A stretch of 64,000 bases of DNA, from contig JAVBWA010000039.1 in the NCBI GenBank assembly GCA_036677685.1, positions 6,632-70,631 on the forward strand, in the 5' to 3' direction. Below, piece after piece: positions 26,074-35,479 of this stretch; position 1 is the first letter of the stretch; each line of letters starts with the position of its first letter. The position numbers and the translations under genes are program-made. This DNA is from JAQUBU01 sp036677685 (lineage in GTDB: Bacteria; Bacillota; Syntrophomonadia; Syntrophomonadales; Syntrophomonadaceae). The notes below the pieces were generated by a model, which did not search any database, was not told the DNA's origin, and was given only the letters and a program-made list of their open reading frames with translations.

Positions 26074-26260
26074 AAGCATCAAAAGAAACTGCGGAGTAGT
26101 TTCAACACAATTTAATCATTCCCAAAGGGAATCAATATAAGTGGTCCCCGTAGGGTGCAACACACAGCTGCAACGAGGTGGGGGATTAGAAGTCCCCCGC
26201 CTGTTTTGTTAACAGGAAACCGACCGTTTAAGAAGCGTGAGACGTCTTTTCGCCTCGTTT
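26071..26260 (+). repeat. Dispersed structured repeat, copy 2 (long variant)
   Basis: Starts TTTAAGCATC, then the 5' hairpin GAAACTGC/AGTTTC, then the same ~50-nt insert as copy 1 (ATTCCC-AAA-GGGAAT and a GTCCCC hairpin). The core AGCTGCAACGAGGTGG follows, then GGGGGA/TCCCCC, CCTGTT/AACAGG and a final CGCCTCGTTT closing strand. It ends five nt before the stop codon of the opposing GGDEF/HD-GYP gene. Confidence 0.85.
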
Positions 26261-26264
26261 AAGT

Positions 26265-28724
26265 TTATAGTTCCAAAAATAGTTTTGCGGCTTTACCGGC
26301 CAAATAGGGATCAAACTGGGTACCGGCACAGCGTTCTATTTCTGCACATACTGTTTCTTTACTAACTGCACCCTGATAAGGCCGCCCGTTAATCATAACG
26401 TCATAAGTGTCGGCAATTGCTATGATTCGAGATATGAGAGGTATATGCACGCCTTTGAGTCTTAAAGGATAACCGGTACCGTCCCAGCGTTCATGGTGAT
26501 ATAAAATGGCTTCGGCTATAGGAGCCATGTCCGGTGAACTGAGGGCAATGCGATAACCAATCTCGGGATGTTTTTTGATTGTTTCCCATTCATCCGGGGA
26601 CAACTTGCCGGGTTTGTCCAGAATGCTGTTAGGTATGGCTATCTTGCCTATATCATGTAAAGCCGCCAGCAGTTTAAGATTATCCAATTCACTATCGGGA
26701 AGGTCAATAGCCTGCCCGATTTTTTGAGCTATTTCCTGCATACGCTGGCAGTGTTCTTTAGTTTCGTGGCTTCTGGTCCACAGTGTTTGCTCCAGGGAAA
26801 CCAGAAATGTACTGCGCGCGCTTCTGCTTTCCAACAGCTTATTGCGATACATTTTATCTTCAGCTTCCTTTATAATTCCCCTGATATCCTGGGCGGGATG
26901 GTTTTTGATTGACCAGCCCAGCGAAATGCTGGTCTGTATCGGCAGGTCATTTATATGCTGGCAGCTCTCCTTGATACGTTTAAAAATTTTATTTGCCATT
27001 TTGCTGCTGCATAAGGGTAGGAGAATTATGAATTCGTCTCCTCCCCAGCGGGCTACTATATCTTCTTTGCGACATGATTTTTTTAATAATTCAGCTACGG
27101 TTATCAAGAGCTTGTCCCCTTCTTGATGTCCAAAAGCATCATTAACCATTTTAAGCCCGTTAACATCTCCCATAAACAAACTTAATGGCAGTTGTCGCTC
27201 GGTATCCAGCCGTTTTAACTCTTCTTCAAAAAAGGCACGGTTATACAAACCAGTCAGTTTGTCATAAAAGCTCAAATACTTAATTTGCGCTTCAGCCTGT
27301 TTTCGTTCAGTTATATCATTAAGGATATTAAGCAGGCATATTTCACCGTCAACGTCTATTCTTTCAGCAGAAAACAGGCCCAGTCTTTCCTCCCCGGATT
27401 TTCGCTTAAAAAGAATTTCTAATTCCCGAATTGCTTCATTGGCTAAGATTCTTTGTTTTACTTTTTGACGGAAGTCAGAATCTGCCCAGATGCCTAATTC
27501 AGTAGAGGTCCGTCCGATTATCTCTTTATGATTGTATCCGACCACTTCACAAAAACTGTCATTGACTGAAATATATCGGCCCTCTTCAAATGTTGAAATG
27601 CTCATGGTGACCGGACTGGTGTTGAAAGCCTTGGAAAAACGCTCTTCTGATAAACGCAAGGCGTCTTCAAATATTTTACGGTCAGTAATATCCTTATGCA
27701 TGCAAAGTAAATGAATTTTTTCATCAATATTTATGACTTCAGCCGAAAATAAAAAAGTTCGAATCTCTCCCGAGCGCATACGGAAATTGATTTCCCGGTT
27801 GCGAATAGTTCCTTGATTATTAATCATTCTTAATATTCTAATGGGATCTCTTGGGTCTACCCAAAAGCTAAGCCCACTAGCCGTACGGCCGATAGCTTCA
27901 GAACGCTTATAGCCGGTTGCTTCTTCCCAGGCTTCGTTTACTTCATAATAACGTCCTTCATTCAAAGATACTATGGTAATGGGGTCTGGACTGCAGTGAA
28001 AAGCCTTGTAGAATTTGTTTTCGGCCGCCTCCATCCGGCGTGCCCGTTCCAGCCCCATACTGGTCAAAACCTGTGCCAATTTGGAGTAAAACTTCATAAT
28101 ATGCTTGATGTTTTTTTCGGGAACGATTTTAACGTTACGGAGTGCCTTTATATATTCGGCTTCATCAAAGCCAAACTCCCCGGCTTGGTGCCGAAAGTAT
28201 TCTTCGTCGGGGGGGGCGTGAAGCAGTTGACCCATGAATATAGTAGCCAGATGGTGCCCTTCCACGGTAATAGGTGTTGCATAATCCATTAATCCGTTTA
28301 AGCATTTATAGCCAATATAGTGATCATCATATAGATGTTCTTGTATAAAGCTATCGCTTTCTTTGCACCTGGATTCGGTTTGCGGACAACAACGGTGAAA
28401 TTTGGTACAAATGTCTTCCCAACCGGTACTGGTTATAATTTGATTATCAGTATCAATCATAGCGTGCATAATACCAGTTAATTCAAAAAAAGAATCAAAT
28501 AGCTGCTGAAGCAGCGGGATATCTATAAGTTCAGAAATATGATGTCTTTTTCTGGTTTTGGGCATGATTTTGGCACCAGGAGCATAGGCAATGAAAGATT
28601 CAAAGTTTTCTAAGGATGAAGGCATTTCTTTGCTTTTTTTGGTATCTTCCAGTTCAGTGATAATTTGTTGCAATTCAGATAATTCATCTAATAGTTGATC
28701 TTTGTTTTTTTCTTCATCAATCAC
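26265..28724 (-). CDS. PocR sensor - two PAS - GGDEF - HD-GYP protein
   Basis: 819 residues, no membrane helix. A short coiled coil (8-35) precedes a PocR domain (about 65-235) with its Cys-containing pocket (CCPQTESRC and YKCLNG). PAS domains lie at about 236-350 and 362-475. GGDEF (485-615) keeps RWGGDEF (559-565) and the inhibitory site RKED (552-555). HD-GYP (650-819) keeps HD at 690-691 and HHERWDGTGYP at 743-753. The GGDEF and HD-GYP half is very close to that of 710-4195, so the two are paralogues with swapped sensors. PocR domains bind small hydrocarbon derivatives such as propanediol; the ligand here is unknown. Repeat copies 2 and 3 flank the gene. Confidence 0.92.
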   Translation of the reverse strand: MIDEEKNKDQLLDELSELQQIITELEDTKKSKEMPSSLENFESFIAYAPGAKIMPKTRKRHHISELIDIPLLQQLFDSFFELTGIMHAMIDTDNQIITSTGWEDICTKFHRCCPQTESRCKESDSFIQEHLYDDHYIGYKCLNGLMDYATPITVEGHHLATIFMGQLLHAPPDEEYFRHQAGEFGFDEAEYIKALRNVKIVPEKNIKHIMKFYSKLAQVLTSMGLERARRMEAAENKFYKAFHCSPDPITIVSLNEGRYYEVNEAWEEATGYKRSEAIGRTASGLSFWVDPRDPIRILRMINNQGTIRNREINFRMRSGEIRTFLFSAEVINIDEKIHLLCMHKDITDRKIFEDALRLSEERFSKAFNTSPVTMSISTFEEGRYISVNDSFCEVVGYNHKEIIGRTSTELGIWADSDFRQKVKQRILANEAIRELEILFKRKSGEERLGLFSAERIDVDGEICLLNILNDITERKQAEAQIKYLSFYDKLTGLYNRAFFEEELKRLDTERQLPLSLFMGDVNGLKMVNDAFGHQEGDKLLITVAELLKKSCRKEDIVARWGGDEFIILLPLCSSKMANKIFKRIKESCQHINDLPIQTSISLGWSIKNHPAQDIRGIIKEAEDKMYRNKLLESRSARSTFLVSLEQTLWTRSHETKEHCQRMQEIAQKIGQAIDLPDSELDNLKLLAALHDIGKIAIPNSILDKPGKLSPDEWETIKKHPEIGYRIALSSPDMAPIAEAILYHHERWDGTGYPLRLKGVHIPLISRIIAIADTYDVMINGRPYQGAVSKETVCAEIERCAGTQFDPYLAGKAAKLFLEL

Positions 28725-28803
28725 CGGATTATCCCCTCTACTACGATTATTGCTTTTTTCTTAGTTTTCTTGCTGCAAAACCTGCCTATCTGTTCCCATC
28801 TTA

Positions 28804-28937
28804 TTTTAAGCATCCAAGAAACTGCGAAGCGGTTTCGACACACCGCTGCAACGAGGCGGGAGATTAGAAACCCGCCGCCTGTTTTGTTAAAGGAAAACTA
28901 CCACTTAAGAGCATGAAACATCTTTTTGCCTCGTTAT
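28804..28937 (+). repeat. Dispersed structured repeat, copy 3
   Basis: TTTTAAGCATCC start, 5' hairpin GAAACTGC-GAA-GCGGTTTC (one G-T pair), core CACACCGCTGCAACGAGGCG, GCGGG/CCCGC hairpin and closing strand TGCCTCGTTAT. Together with copy 4 it occupies about half of the 560-nt gap 28725-29284; the sequence between them (28940-29120) shows no gene. Confidence 0.85.
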
Positions 28938-29123
28938 AGAATTTTATCTTCGACAATTTATTGAAAATTCCTGCGATTCCCCCTAAAGGTTGTTCACTTT
29001 ATAGCAAACAGCCTTAATTTGCAGGAGCCATCTTAATAATAATCCGGTATTCGCTTGAATATCTCCTAAAGTGTATATAAATTTATTAGGCCTTTATACT
29101 GCGAGGTAGATAAGCTAAAATTA

Positions 29124-29259
29124 CTTTAAGCACCGGAAGAAACTGGGAAGCAGTTTCAACACACCGCTGCAACGGAGCGGGAGATTAGAAACCCACTGCC
29201 TGTTTTGTTAATAGGAAAACTACCACTTAAGAGCATGAGACATCTTTTCGCCTCGTTTT
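29124..29259 (+). repeat. Dispersed structured repeat, copy 4
   Basis: Same layout as copy 3, and nearly identical in its right half (TAGGAAAACTACCACTTAAGAG). The closing left strand reads AACGGAGCG, which breaks pairing with the right strand CGCCTCGTT, so this copy may be decaying. It ends 25 nt before the start codon of the bactofilin-like gene. Confidence 0.85.
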
Positions 29260-29284
29260 AATTCTTGGTAAGGGAGGATAATAA

Positions 29285-30463
29285 ATGCAAAGCAATAATA
29301 AAAGGTGCTTGCTTTTACTGACTGCCATTCTTTTGATTTTACTTATAGCAGCACCAAGCAGTGCAGTGCAAATAAAAAGTGGAGATATGGTTAGTGTTCC
29401 GGGCGGAGCAGCAAAAGGGCCGCTCTTTGTCAGCGGAAACAGTCTAATTGTTAATGCGGATGTGGATGGCGATGTTTTTGCAGCCGGACAAACCGTGGTT
29501 ATTAACGGGAATGTGGATGGTGACGTAATAGCAGTCGCCAACTCGGTAAGGGTCAATGGGAATGTCCGGGGAGATATCCGGGTTGTTGCAAGTTCGATTG
29601 AGGTTGGCGGGCAAATTAATGGCAGTATAACCGGAGCAGGCAGTAATATAAGTCTTAAGGAAGGAGCAATAGTAAAGAAGGATGTGCTTCTTTTTGGAGA
29701 TAATGTGGAACTTTTGGCTCCTGTTGAAGGGCAGGCTATGGGCAGTGCCAAACAAATGCATATTGATGCGCCAATTAATGGCGAGGTTCATATTTGGGAT
29801 GTGCAGAACCTGCTTATAGGTCCATCGACAGTGCTTGGAAGCCAATTAAGCTACAGGTCTGACAAACCGGCGCAAATTGCTCCGGAAGCCAAAATAGGCA
29901 AAGTAATACATCTTGCTCCCAAGAGCAGACCTAAAAATATTAATGGAGGTTTTTCATGGTTTACCGCCATATTATGGCTGTCTGCCGGGGTGTTGCTATG
30001 GGGTGTTGCCTATTTGCTGTTCCCTCCGTGGCTACCGCGTATGGGCAGCTTGGCCGCAAATGAACCGTGGGCTGCACTGGGCTGGGGTTTCCTGATGTTG
30101 CTGCTTACTCCCTTTGCTATTTTTATACTTATGATAACCGTAGTCGGCATTCCTGTAGCATTATTGCTGTTGCTGTTCTATATTATTGTTTTATCGGCAT
30201 CCAAACTGATTGTCGGAGATTTTCTTGCCCGCTGTTTATCACATTACCTAAAATGGGATGGAAAAATGCCATTTATTATCCCTTTCCTCATCGCTTTTGT
30301 AACCCTTATTTTAGTCTCCAAGGTGAAAATTCTGGGCTTTATAGTCAGTTTAGGCACTGCCAGCTTTGCCTTGGGCATGATTGTATTATATTTCTACCGC
30401 TGGCGAACCCAGCCCCCTGAGAACATTAGTGAATCCGAATCCGATCCGATCATTGTTCAATAA
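29285..30463 (+). CDS. Exported bactofilin-like repeat protein with C-terminal membrane domain
   Basis: 392 residues. A signal peptide (1-27, ending SSAVQ) is followed by a right-handed beta-helix of hexapeptide-like repeats (about 30-215) with phrases such as NGNVDGDVIAVANSVRVNGN, as in polymer-forming bactofilins. From about 225 to 365 there are four hydrophobic helices (LWLSAGVLLWG, LGWGFLMLLLTPFAIFILMI and two more). The tail is acidic. The arrangement suggests an envelope scaffold with the beta-helix outside. AGGGAGGA precedes the ATG at 29285. Confidence 0.8.
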   Translation: MQSNNKRCLLLLTAILLILLIAAPSSAVQIKSGDMVSVPGGAAKGPLFVSGNSLIVNADVDGDVFAAGQTVVINGNVDGDVIAVANSVRVNGNVRGDIRVVASSIEVGGQINGSITGAGSNISLKEGAIVKKDVLLFGDNVELLAPVEGQAMGSAKQMHIDAPINGEVHIWDVQNLLIGPSTVLGSQLSYRSDKPAQIAPEAKIGKVIHLAPKSRPKNINGGFSWFTAILWLSAGVLLWGVAYLLFPPWLPRMGSLAANEPWAALGWGFLMLLLTPFAIFILMITVVGIPVALLLLLFYIIVLSASKLIVGDFLARCLSHYLKWDGKMPFIIPFLIAFVTLILVSKVKILGFIVSLGTASFALGMIVLYFYRWRTQPPENISESESDPIIVQ

Positions 30464-30497
30464 AACACTTCCGCATGGTAAATATGTACAAAGTGAA

Positions 30498-30540
30498 AGC
30501 CCCAAGAAACGCAAAAATGTAAACTTGGGGCTATTCCAAT
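30498..30540 (+). terminator. Terminator after the bactofilin-like gene
   Basis: AGCCCCAAG (30498-30506) pairs with CTTGGGGCT (30524-30532) around a 17-nt loop. The following tail ATTCC is poor in T. The rest of the 30464-30801 gap holds only a doubtful open frame (see rejected items). Confidence 0.55.
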
Positions 30541-30801
30541 CAATAAGATAGTAACTTTCCGCATTCCTTATGCAGGATTTTGCTATTCAATTCAGGGACC
30601 ATTTTTATTATTTTACCTGTACTTCCCCGGTTGCTTAAAGGCAATAAACTTCCGCATTTTTTACAACTATTATAGAGTGAAAGAGATTTTCTCCCCGTGC
30701 CTCCGCCGCTACCGTCGTACACGCCAGAGTTATTGCCACTACCAACACCGGTTAAAAATTGACTTTGATGACGGGATTTATATGCTTAAATACTGGGTTA
30801 A

Positions 30802-31527
30802 TCAAGATTTATTAAATCCGAGCAGGTAGATTACCCAGGGTGAAATCCTGGTTTCATTTACCCAGGCAAAAGGCTCATGGGGATAGCCCAGCGGTTTGAA
30901 AACATCTATCATTGTTAATTGCGCTTGCTCAAAGAATTGACGGTATTGTTCATCGAAACACATATAGTCTTCGACTGCCCTATTATCTTCTATATCTTTT
31001 ATAAAATTTTTTACGATGTCACCGCTTTTAGCATGATGGTTTTCGGGGAAATCCCGGGTCGAAAATGATAGCCATTCATTTACATATATTTCTGGGGATG
31101 ATACCAGAATTATTATGCTGCCCAAAGGCTTTAAACATTTTTTCATAGCTTGCAGGTTTTCCAGCTTTTCGGGATTTGGTATATTATCGAAAGTAAAGGC
31201 CGCCAGGATGAGATCGAAATATTCCTTAGCAAACTGCCTTAAGTCGGCTTTTTTAATAAGGCGGTAATCTCCTTTCGGGTCCAGATCTCGGGCATTATTA
31301 ATCATGTTTTTGGAAATGTCGACGCCTATGGTAGCATAACCGAGATTTTTCAAAAAACTGGTGGAACGGCCGCTGCCACAGCCAAAATCCAAAGCAATTC
31401 CCCCGCTTGTGTATTTGCTTATTACTTCTGGTAGATCACGAAAGGCCAGATAATAAGTGCCGGGAAATCCAAGCCTGGCATAAGCTGCTGCTCTTTTGGC
31501 ATCATCGTAGCAATTTTGATTTTCCAT
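30802..31527 (-). CDS. Class I SAM-dependent methyltransferase
   Basis: 241 residues. Motif I is IALDFGCGSGRSTSFL (about residues 42-57), followed by the acidic GVDIS motif II and AAFTFDNIP as motif IV. This is the general small-molecule methyltransferase fold; the substrate is not evident. I place the start at ATG 31527, nine nt after GGGAGGG; a GTG at 31554 reads through that ribosome site. It stands alone, divergent from the MocR regulator gene. Confidence 0.85.
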   Translation of the reverse strand: MENQNCYDDAKRAAAYARLGFPGTYYLAFRDLPEVISKYTSGGIALDFGCGSGRSTSFLKNLGYATIGVDISKNMINNARDLDPKGDYRLIKKADLRQFAKEYFDLILAAFTFDNIPNPEKLENLQAMKKCLKPLGSIIILVSSPEIYVNEWLSFSTRDFPENHHAKSGDIVKNFIKDIEDNRAVEDYMCFDEQYRQFFEQAQLTMIDVFKPLGYPHEPFAWVNETRISPWVIYLLGFNKS

Positions 31528-31737
31528 AAAATAATTCCCTCCCTGAACAGGCACAAGTTAAAATTTTTTTTATAAAGATTGCATTAAACTCCCGTCGAAT
31601 TTCTTACCGATATTATGCAATAATATACTGAGTTATCTGTAATTAGTACAGATACAATTAACAGCATACTATACCATAACAGATATGAAATATATAATTT
31701 GTACTAGAGTGAAGATTAAACAAATGGGGGAAATTAT

Positions 31738-33183
31738 ATGCCCGGAAAAACCAAATATGAACAAATAGCAGAAAAGATGGTAAAACTTATTGAATCCGGA
31801 GTCCTGCAAGCCGAACAGCGGATTCCCTCACTGCGCTCTATGTCGCATCAGACCGGAACCAGTATAATGACGGTTATACAGGCCTATCGACTGCTGGAAG
31901 ACCAGGGTATGATCGAAAGCAAACCTCAATCCGGTTATTATGTGCGCCCGGATTATTATTACAAGCATCGGCAAGCAGTTGTACTGCCCGAAGCTCAAAT
32001 CCAAACATTAAGAACTGAAGCTGATGAAGTTAAAATCTCTAACATTATTGAAAAATTAGTTAAACCGCTGGATTACAATAATGTTATTCCTTTGGGTTCC
32101 GGGCTTCAGGCCCCGTCCTTTTACCCCTCCGAGCAGTTAAGTGTACATATGAGCAGGGCGGTTAGATCGGACCCCGCAGGATTAAATAGATATTGTTTTG
32201 AAGCGGGCCATGAAACCTTGCGACGAGAGCTTGCCCACCGTATGATGGAAGCCGGCTGCAATACATCTGCAGAAGACATAATAGTCAGTGCCGGTGCCAG
32301 CCAGGCACTGTTTATCTCCTTGAAAGCACTGACTGAACCGGGTGATGCAATTGCCGTAGAATCCCCCGGTTACTACGGATTTTACGCTCTGATGGAACGG
32401 CTCCAGCTCAGAGCCGTGGAGATTCCCTGTGATCCTCAAACTGGATTGTCCTTGCCAGATTTGGAAAGTGCTCTTCAAAAAAACCAAAAAATAAGGTGTG
32501 TTTTGCTTTCAGCTAATTTATCCAATCCAACCGGTGCCAGCATGCCCGAAGCAAGCAAAAAAACCCTGGCCGATTTATGCAGAAAACAAGAGGTGCCTGT
32601 AATTGAGGATGACGTATATGGAGAATTATCTTTTAGATTATTGCGTCCCCGGGCTTTAAAATCATATGATCCGGAAAACATCATTTACATAGGCAGTATG
32701 AGCAAGACCCTGGCTCCCGGATACCGGGTCGGATGGATTGCCGCAGGTAAATATCGGCGGCAAGTTCTGGATTATTACCACTGTGTGGTCATGTCATCCA
32801 ATCTCCCCACCCAATTGGCAGTAGCTTCTTTTTTAAAAAGCGGGGGTATGGCACATCATTTGCGCCGTCTGCATAAAACCCATCAGGAGAATATGTTTAA
32901 TTTTCGAAACAAGATAGCGGCTTCCTTTCCAAGTGGAACCCGGATCAGCAACCCTTTGGGAGGATACTTTATCTGGATTGAACTGCCAGAACAGGTGGAT
33001 TCGGTGATTTTAGCCGAAAAACTGCTGGCGCAGAACATTTCCATAGCCCCGGGAATAATATTTTCAGCGGGTAAAAATTATCGGAATTACATCCGGCTGA
33101 ATTGTGCACTGCAATGGGGACCCGGGGTTGCAAAAGCAATAGAAACTGTGGCATCCGAGGTTAAAAGATCTGTTGCGGATTGA
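31738..33183 (+). CDS. MocR-type regulator: GntR DNA-binding domain plus PLP aminotransferase fold
   Basis: 481 residues. A GntR winged helix (1-70) shows IPSLRSMSHQTGTSIMTVIQAYRLLEDQGMI split across its helices. The aminotransferase class I fold (110-475) has the PLP lysine in GSMSKTLAPGYRVGW (Lys323) and the NLSNPTG loop. Such proteins are either regulators of PLP, amino-acid or GABA genes, or active aminotransferases. GGGGAAATTAT precedes the ATG. Its stop codon is only 9 nt from that of the convergent ilvN gene, with no hairpin between them. Confidence 0.9.
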   Translation: MPGKTKYEQIAEKMVKLIESGVLQAEQRIPSLRSMSHQTGTSIMTVIQAYRLLEDQGMIESKPQSGYYVRPDYYYKHRQAVVLPEAQIQTLRTEADEVKISNIIEKLVKPLDYNNVIPLGSGLQAPSFYPSEQLSVHMSRAVRSDPAGLNRYCFEAGHETLRRELAHRMMEAGCNTSAEDIIVSAGASQALFISLKALTEPGDAIAVESPGYYGFYALMERLQLRAVEIPCDPQTGLSLPDLESALQKNQKIRCVLLSANLSNPTGASMPEASKKTLADLCRKQEVPVIEDDVYGELSFRLLRPRALKSYDPENIIYIGSMSKTLAPGYRVGWIAAGKYRRQVLDYYHCVVMSSNLPTQLAVASFLKSGGMAHHLRRLHKTHQENMFNFRNKIAASFPSGTRISNPLGGYFIWIELPEQVDSVILAEKLLAQNISIAPGIIFSAGKNYRNYIRLNCALQWGPGVAKAIETVASEVKRSVAD

Positions 33184-33192
33184 GCAGTCCGG

Positions 33193-33489
33193 TTAATTTG
33201 TGGCTTTAATTAATTCATGAATCCGGCTGAACAAGGTGCAGTCATAATTGTCCTGCAAGGAAACATCGATTACATCATGCAGTTTTTGAAGCTGTTTTAT
33301 TATTTGAGCCAAACCCGCATCATTTTTTACCAGTAAATAAATTTGACTGTTTTTGCCATTATTAAGCTCTCCGCATAAAATGCCATCCAGGTTGAAAGCG
33401 CGTCGTGAAAAGAGCCCCGTAATATGACTCATAACCCCCGGATGATTCTGAACTTCCAAAACTATAACCCTGCTAAAGCTACTGGACAT
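33193..33489 (-). CDS. ilvN: Acetolactate synthase small (regulatory) subunit
   Basis: 98 residues, an ACT-domain regulatory subunit: RVIVLEVQNHPGVMSHITGLF and NLDGILCGE are the family's valine-binding features. It lacks the C-terminal extension of longer IlvH proteins, so it is the short IlvN form. The ATG at 33489 follows GGAGGTG by six nt and overlaps the end of ilvB by 11 nt; a TTG 15 nt upstream is blocked by that ribosome site. It confers feedback control on the branched-chain amino-acid pathway enzyme. Confidence 0.92.
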   Translation of the reverse strand: MSSSFSRVIVLEVQNHPGVMSHITGLFSRRAFNLDGILCGELNNGKNSQIYLLVKNDAGLAQIIKQLQKLHDVIDVSLQDNYDCTLFSRIHELIKATN

Positions 33490-35155
33490 TGCTTTCACCT
33501 CCAATCATTTCATTTATCGCACTTCCCGGCGGGACCATAGGGTAAACATTTTCCGAAAACTTAATCGGAACATCGATGAGACAAGGTCCGGGTTCCGCCA
33601 GCCAGGCTTCGAAAACCTTTAACAGTTCACAATTTTTGCTCAAGTCGTAGCTCTTTATCCCAAACCCCTGAGCAATAGCGGCAAAGTCAGGATTGCGGGT
33701 AAATTTTGAAGCAATGTAGTTTTGTTCATAGAATAGTTCCTGCTGCTGCCGGACCAGGCCAAGATGCCCGTTATTCAAAATTACGATGGCAATGTTTAGC
33801 TGCAAGTCGGCCAATGTTGCTAATTCCTGTATGTTCATGAGAATGGAGCCATCCCCGCTAAAGCATATAACCCGTTTATCAGGATGAGCTAAAGCGGCAC
33901 CAATGGCAGCCGGCAGTCCAAATCCCATGGTTCCCATCCCCCCCGAGGTCAAAAGGGTCCGGGGGCGTTGAAATGTGTAGGCTTGTGCCACCCACATCTG
34001 ATGCTGCCCTACATCGGTGGTAATTATAGTATCGGGGCTCGCGAGTTTGGCAATGTCCCGGATTATGTTAATGGGATGAAACTTTTCTTTTTCATCAGGC
34101 AGTAAGAAGCAATGTTTTTGTCTCATTTCATTGATGTATTCCATCCAATCCGGACGCAGGTTTTGCTTAACCTGCGGAATGAGATTCTCTAATACCAAAC
34201 TAATATCGCTGTTAAGAGAGATGTGTGCTTTTTTAATCTTGTTAATCTCCGACGGGTCAATATCTATGTGAATAATTGAGGCCTGGGGGCAAAATTTGTT
34301 TAAATTTCCGGTAACCCGGTCATCAAACCGAACTCCCAAGGCTATAAGCAAATCAGCTTCGTTAATCAGATAGTTGGTATAACGGGAGCCATGCATCCCC
34401 AGCATACCGAGATACAACTGGTCATGGCACGGAAAACAGCCCAGACCCATCAATGTTGATGCCACCGGAATACTGTTTTTACTGGAAAGTTCATACAACA
34501 AACTGCTGGCTTCAGATTTTACTATACCACCTCCTATGTACAAAAGAGGTCTTTTGGAATTGTTTATAAGCTGCGCAGCTTTATTTAATTTATATAAGTC
34601 CAAGTTTAAGGAATCATGGTTTATAACTGGGAACTGCCATTGTTCAATTTCAATTTGTTCATATTGAATATCTTTGGGAACATCAATAACCACCGGACCG
34701 GGACGGTTCGATTCAGCAATCCTGAATGCTTCCGGTATTATTTGGATCAGATCCCGGGCTGATTTTACCAAATAATTATGCTTGCTTATGGGAATGGTCA
34801 AACCATACATATCAACTTCCTGGAAGGCGTCGGAACCTATAAGATTTGAGGAGACTTGACCGGTTATGGCGACTATTGGAACTGAATCAAGTTTGGCATC
34901 GGCGATGGCAGTTAGCAGATTGGTCGCACCGGGACCGGAGGTAGCAAAACATACGGCAGCCTTTCCTGTCGACCTAGCTATTCCCTGAGCAATGAATCCG
35001 GCCCCTTGTTCATGCCGGGCCAGGATATGCCTGATTTTACTGTGATAAAGAGCGTTATATAAAGGAAGATTGGCACCGCCCGGAATTCCCGTGACAACTT
35101 CTACTCCCTGTATTTCCAACAACTTAATAATTATTTCCGCTCCAGAGTATCTCAT
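33479..35155 (-). CDS. ilvB: Acetolactate synthase large (catalytic) subunit
   Basis: 558 residues with the full thiamine-diphosphate enzyme layout: catalytic glutamate in ARHEQGAGF (Glu49), a central FAD/ADP-fold domain, and the ThDP-Mg motif CFSGDGSILMNIQEL in the C-terminal domain. It condenses pyruvate to acetolactate, the first step to valine, leucine and, with 2-ketobutyrate, isoleucine. GGGGAGG precedes ATG 35155. Expression is controlled by the T-box leader upstream. No other ilv or leu genes follow, since the operon ends at ilvN. Confidence 0.95.
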   Translation of the reverse strand: MRYSGAEIIIKLLEIQGVEVVTGIPGGANLPLYNALYHSKIRHILARHEQGAGFIAQGIARSTGKAAVCFATSGPGATNLLTAIADAKLDSVPIVAITGQVSSNLIGSDAFQEVDMYGLTIPISKHNYLVKSARDLIQIIPEAFRIAESNRPGPVVIDVPKDIQYEQIEIEQWQFPVINHDSLNLDLYKLNKAAQLINNSKRPLLYIGGGIVKSEASSLLYELSSKNSIPVASTLMGLGCFPCHDQLYLGMLGMHGSRYTNYLINEADLLIALGVRFDDRVTGNLNKFCPQASIIHIDIDPSEINKIKKAHISLNSDISLVLENLIPQVKQNLRPDWMEYINEMRQKHCFLLPDEKEKFHPINIIRDIAKLASPDTIITTDVGQHQMWVAQAYTFQRPRTLLTSGGMGTMGFGLPAAIGAALAHPDKRVICFSGDGSILMNIQELATLADLQLNIAIVILNNGHLGLVRQQQELFYEQNYIASKFTRNPDFAAIAQGFGIKSYDLSKNCELLKVFEAWLAEPGPCLIDVPIKFSENVYPMVPPGSAINEMIGGESNVQ

Positions 35156-35195
35156 TAATAATACCTCCCCTTATTTTAGCTTTTTAAATCAGAAA

Positions 35196-35226
35196 GCAAA
35201 AAACCTTCGTCCGTATAGGACGAAGG
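35196..35226 (-). terminator. T-box-controlled terminator
   Basis: CCTTCGTCC (35226-35218 read on minus) pairs with GGACGAAGG (35212-35204), then TTTTTTGC. The alternative antiterminator would use the T-box sequence just upstream. Confidence 0.9.
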
Positions 35227-35475
35227 CCAAACTCCGTGGTACCACCTAATTTTGTACAAATGTACACGCTTAAATATAGTGCGGGCTTTTAAGCCGATAC
35301 TACTCCCCTTTTAACAGTGGGGTTCCGTTGAAGTCTACTCTCCATTAAGGATTTCGGTTCACAACTCAGAGGCTACCTTCTATATACCCGTCCCGGGGAA
35401 TTTCCACCGTCATCCCCTCTCTATACTTCGGGAGTATATATACTCCTCCTCCTCATCGCCTGTTTAAGTATTTTT
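35198..35475 (-). promoter_or_regulatory. T-box leader (tRNA-sensing riboswitch) of ilvBN
   Basis: Read on the minus strand it starts near 35473, carries a Stem-I region with GGGGATGACGGTGGAAATTC, then GAGTAGACTTCAACGG, and ends with the diagnostic T-box AGGTGGTACCACGGAG (35232-35247). The UGGU bulge would pair with the acceptor ACCA of an uncharged tRNA carrying discriminator A. A terminator follows directly. A CTC triplet lies in the likely specifier loop (near 35367), which would mean tRNA-Leu. I could not fold the loop rigorously, so leucine is a suggestion; branched-chain amino acid control is well supported by the gene. Confidence 0.92.
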
Positions 35476-35479
35476 TTGA

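Noticed and set aside
30540..30722. 60-residue minus-strand frame with CKKCG and HKECG pairs, like a zinc ribbon
   Set aside because: The Cys pairs are suggestive, but there is no start with a ribosome site, the GTG start is arbitrary, and the frame overlaps the end of a terminator.
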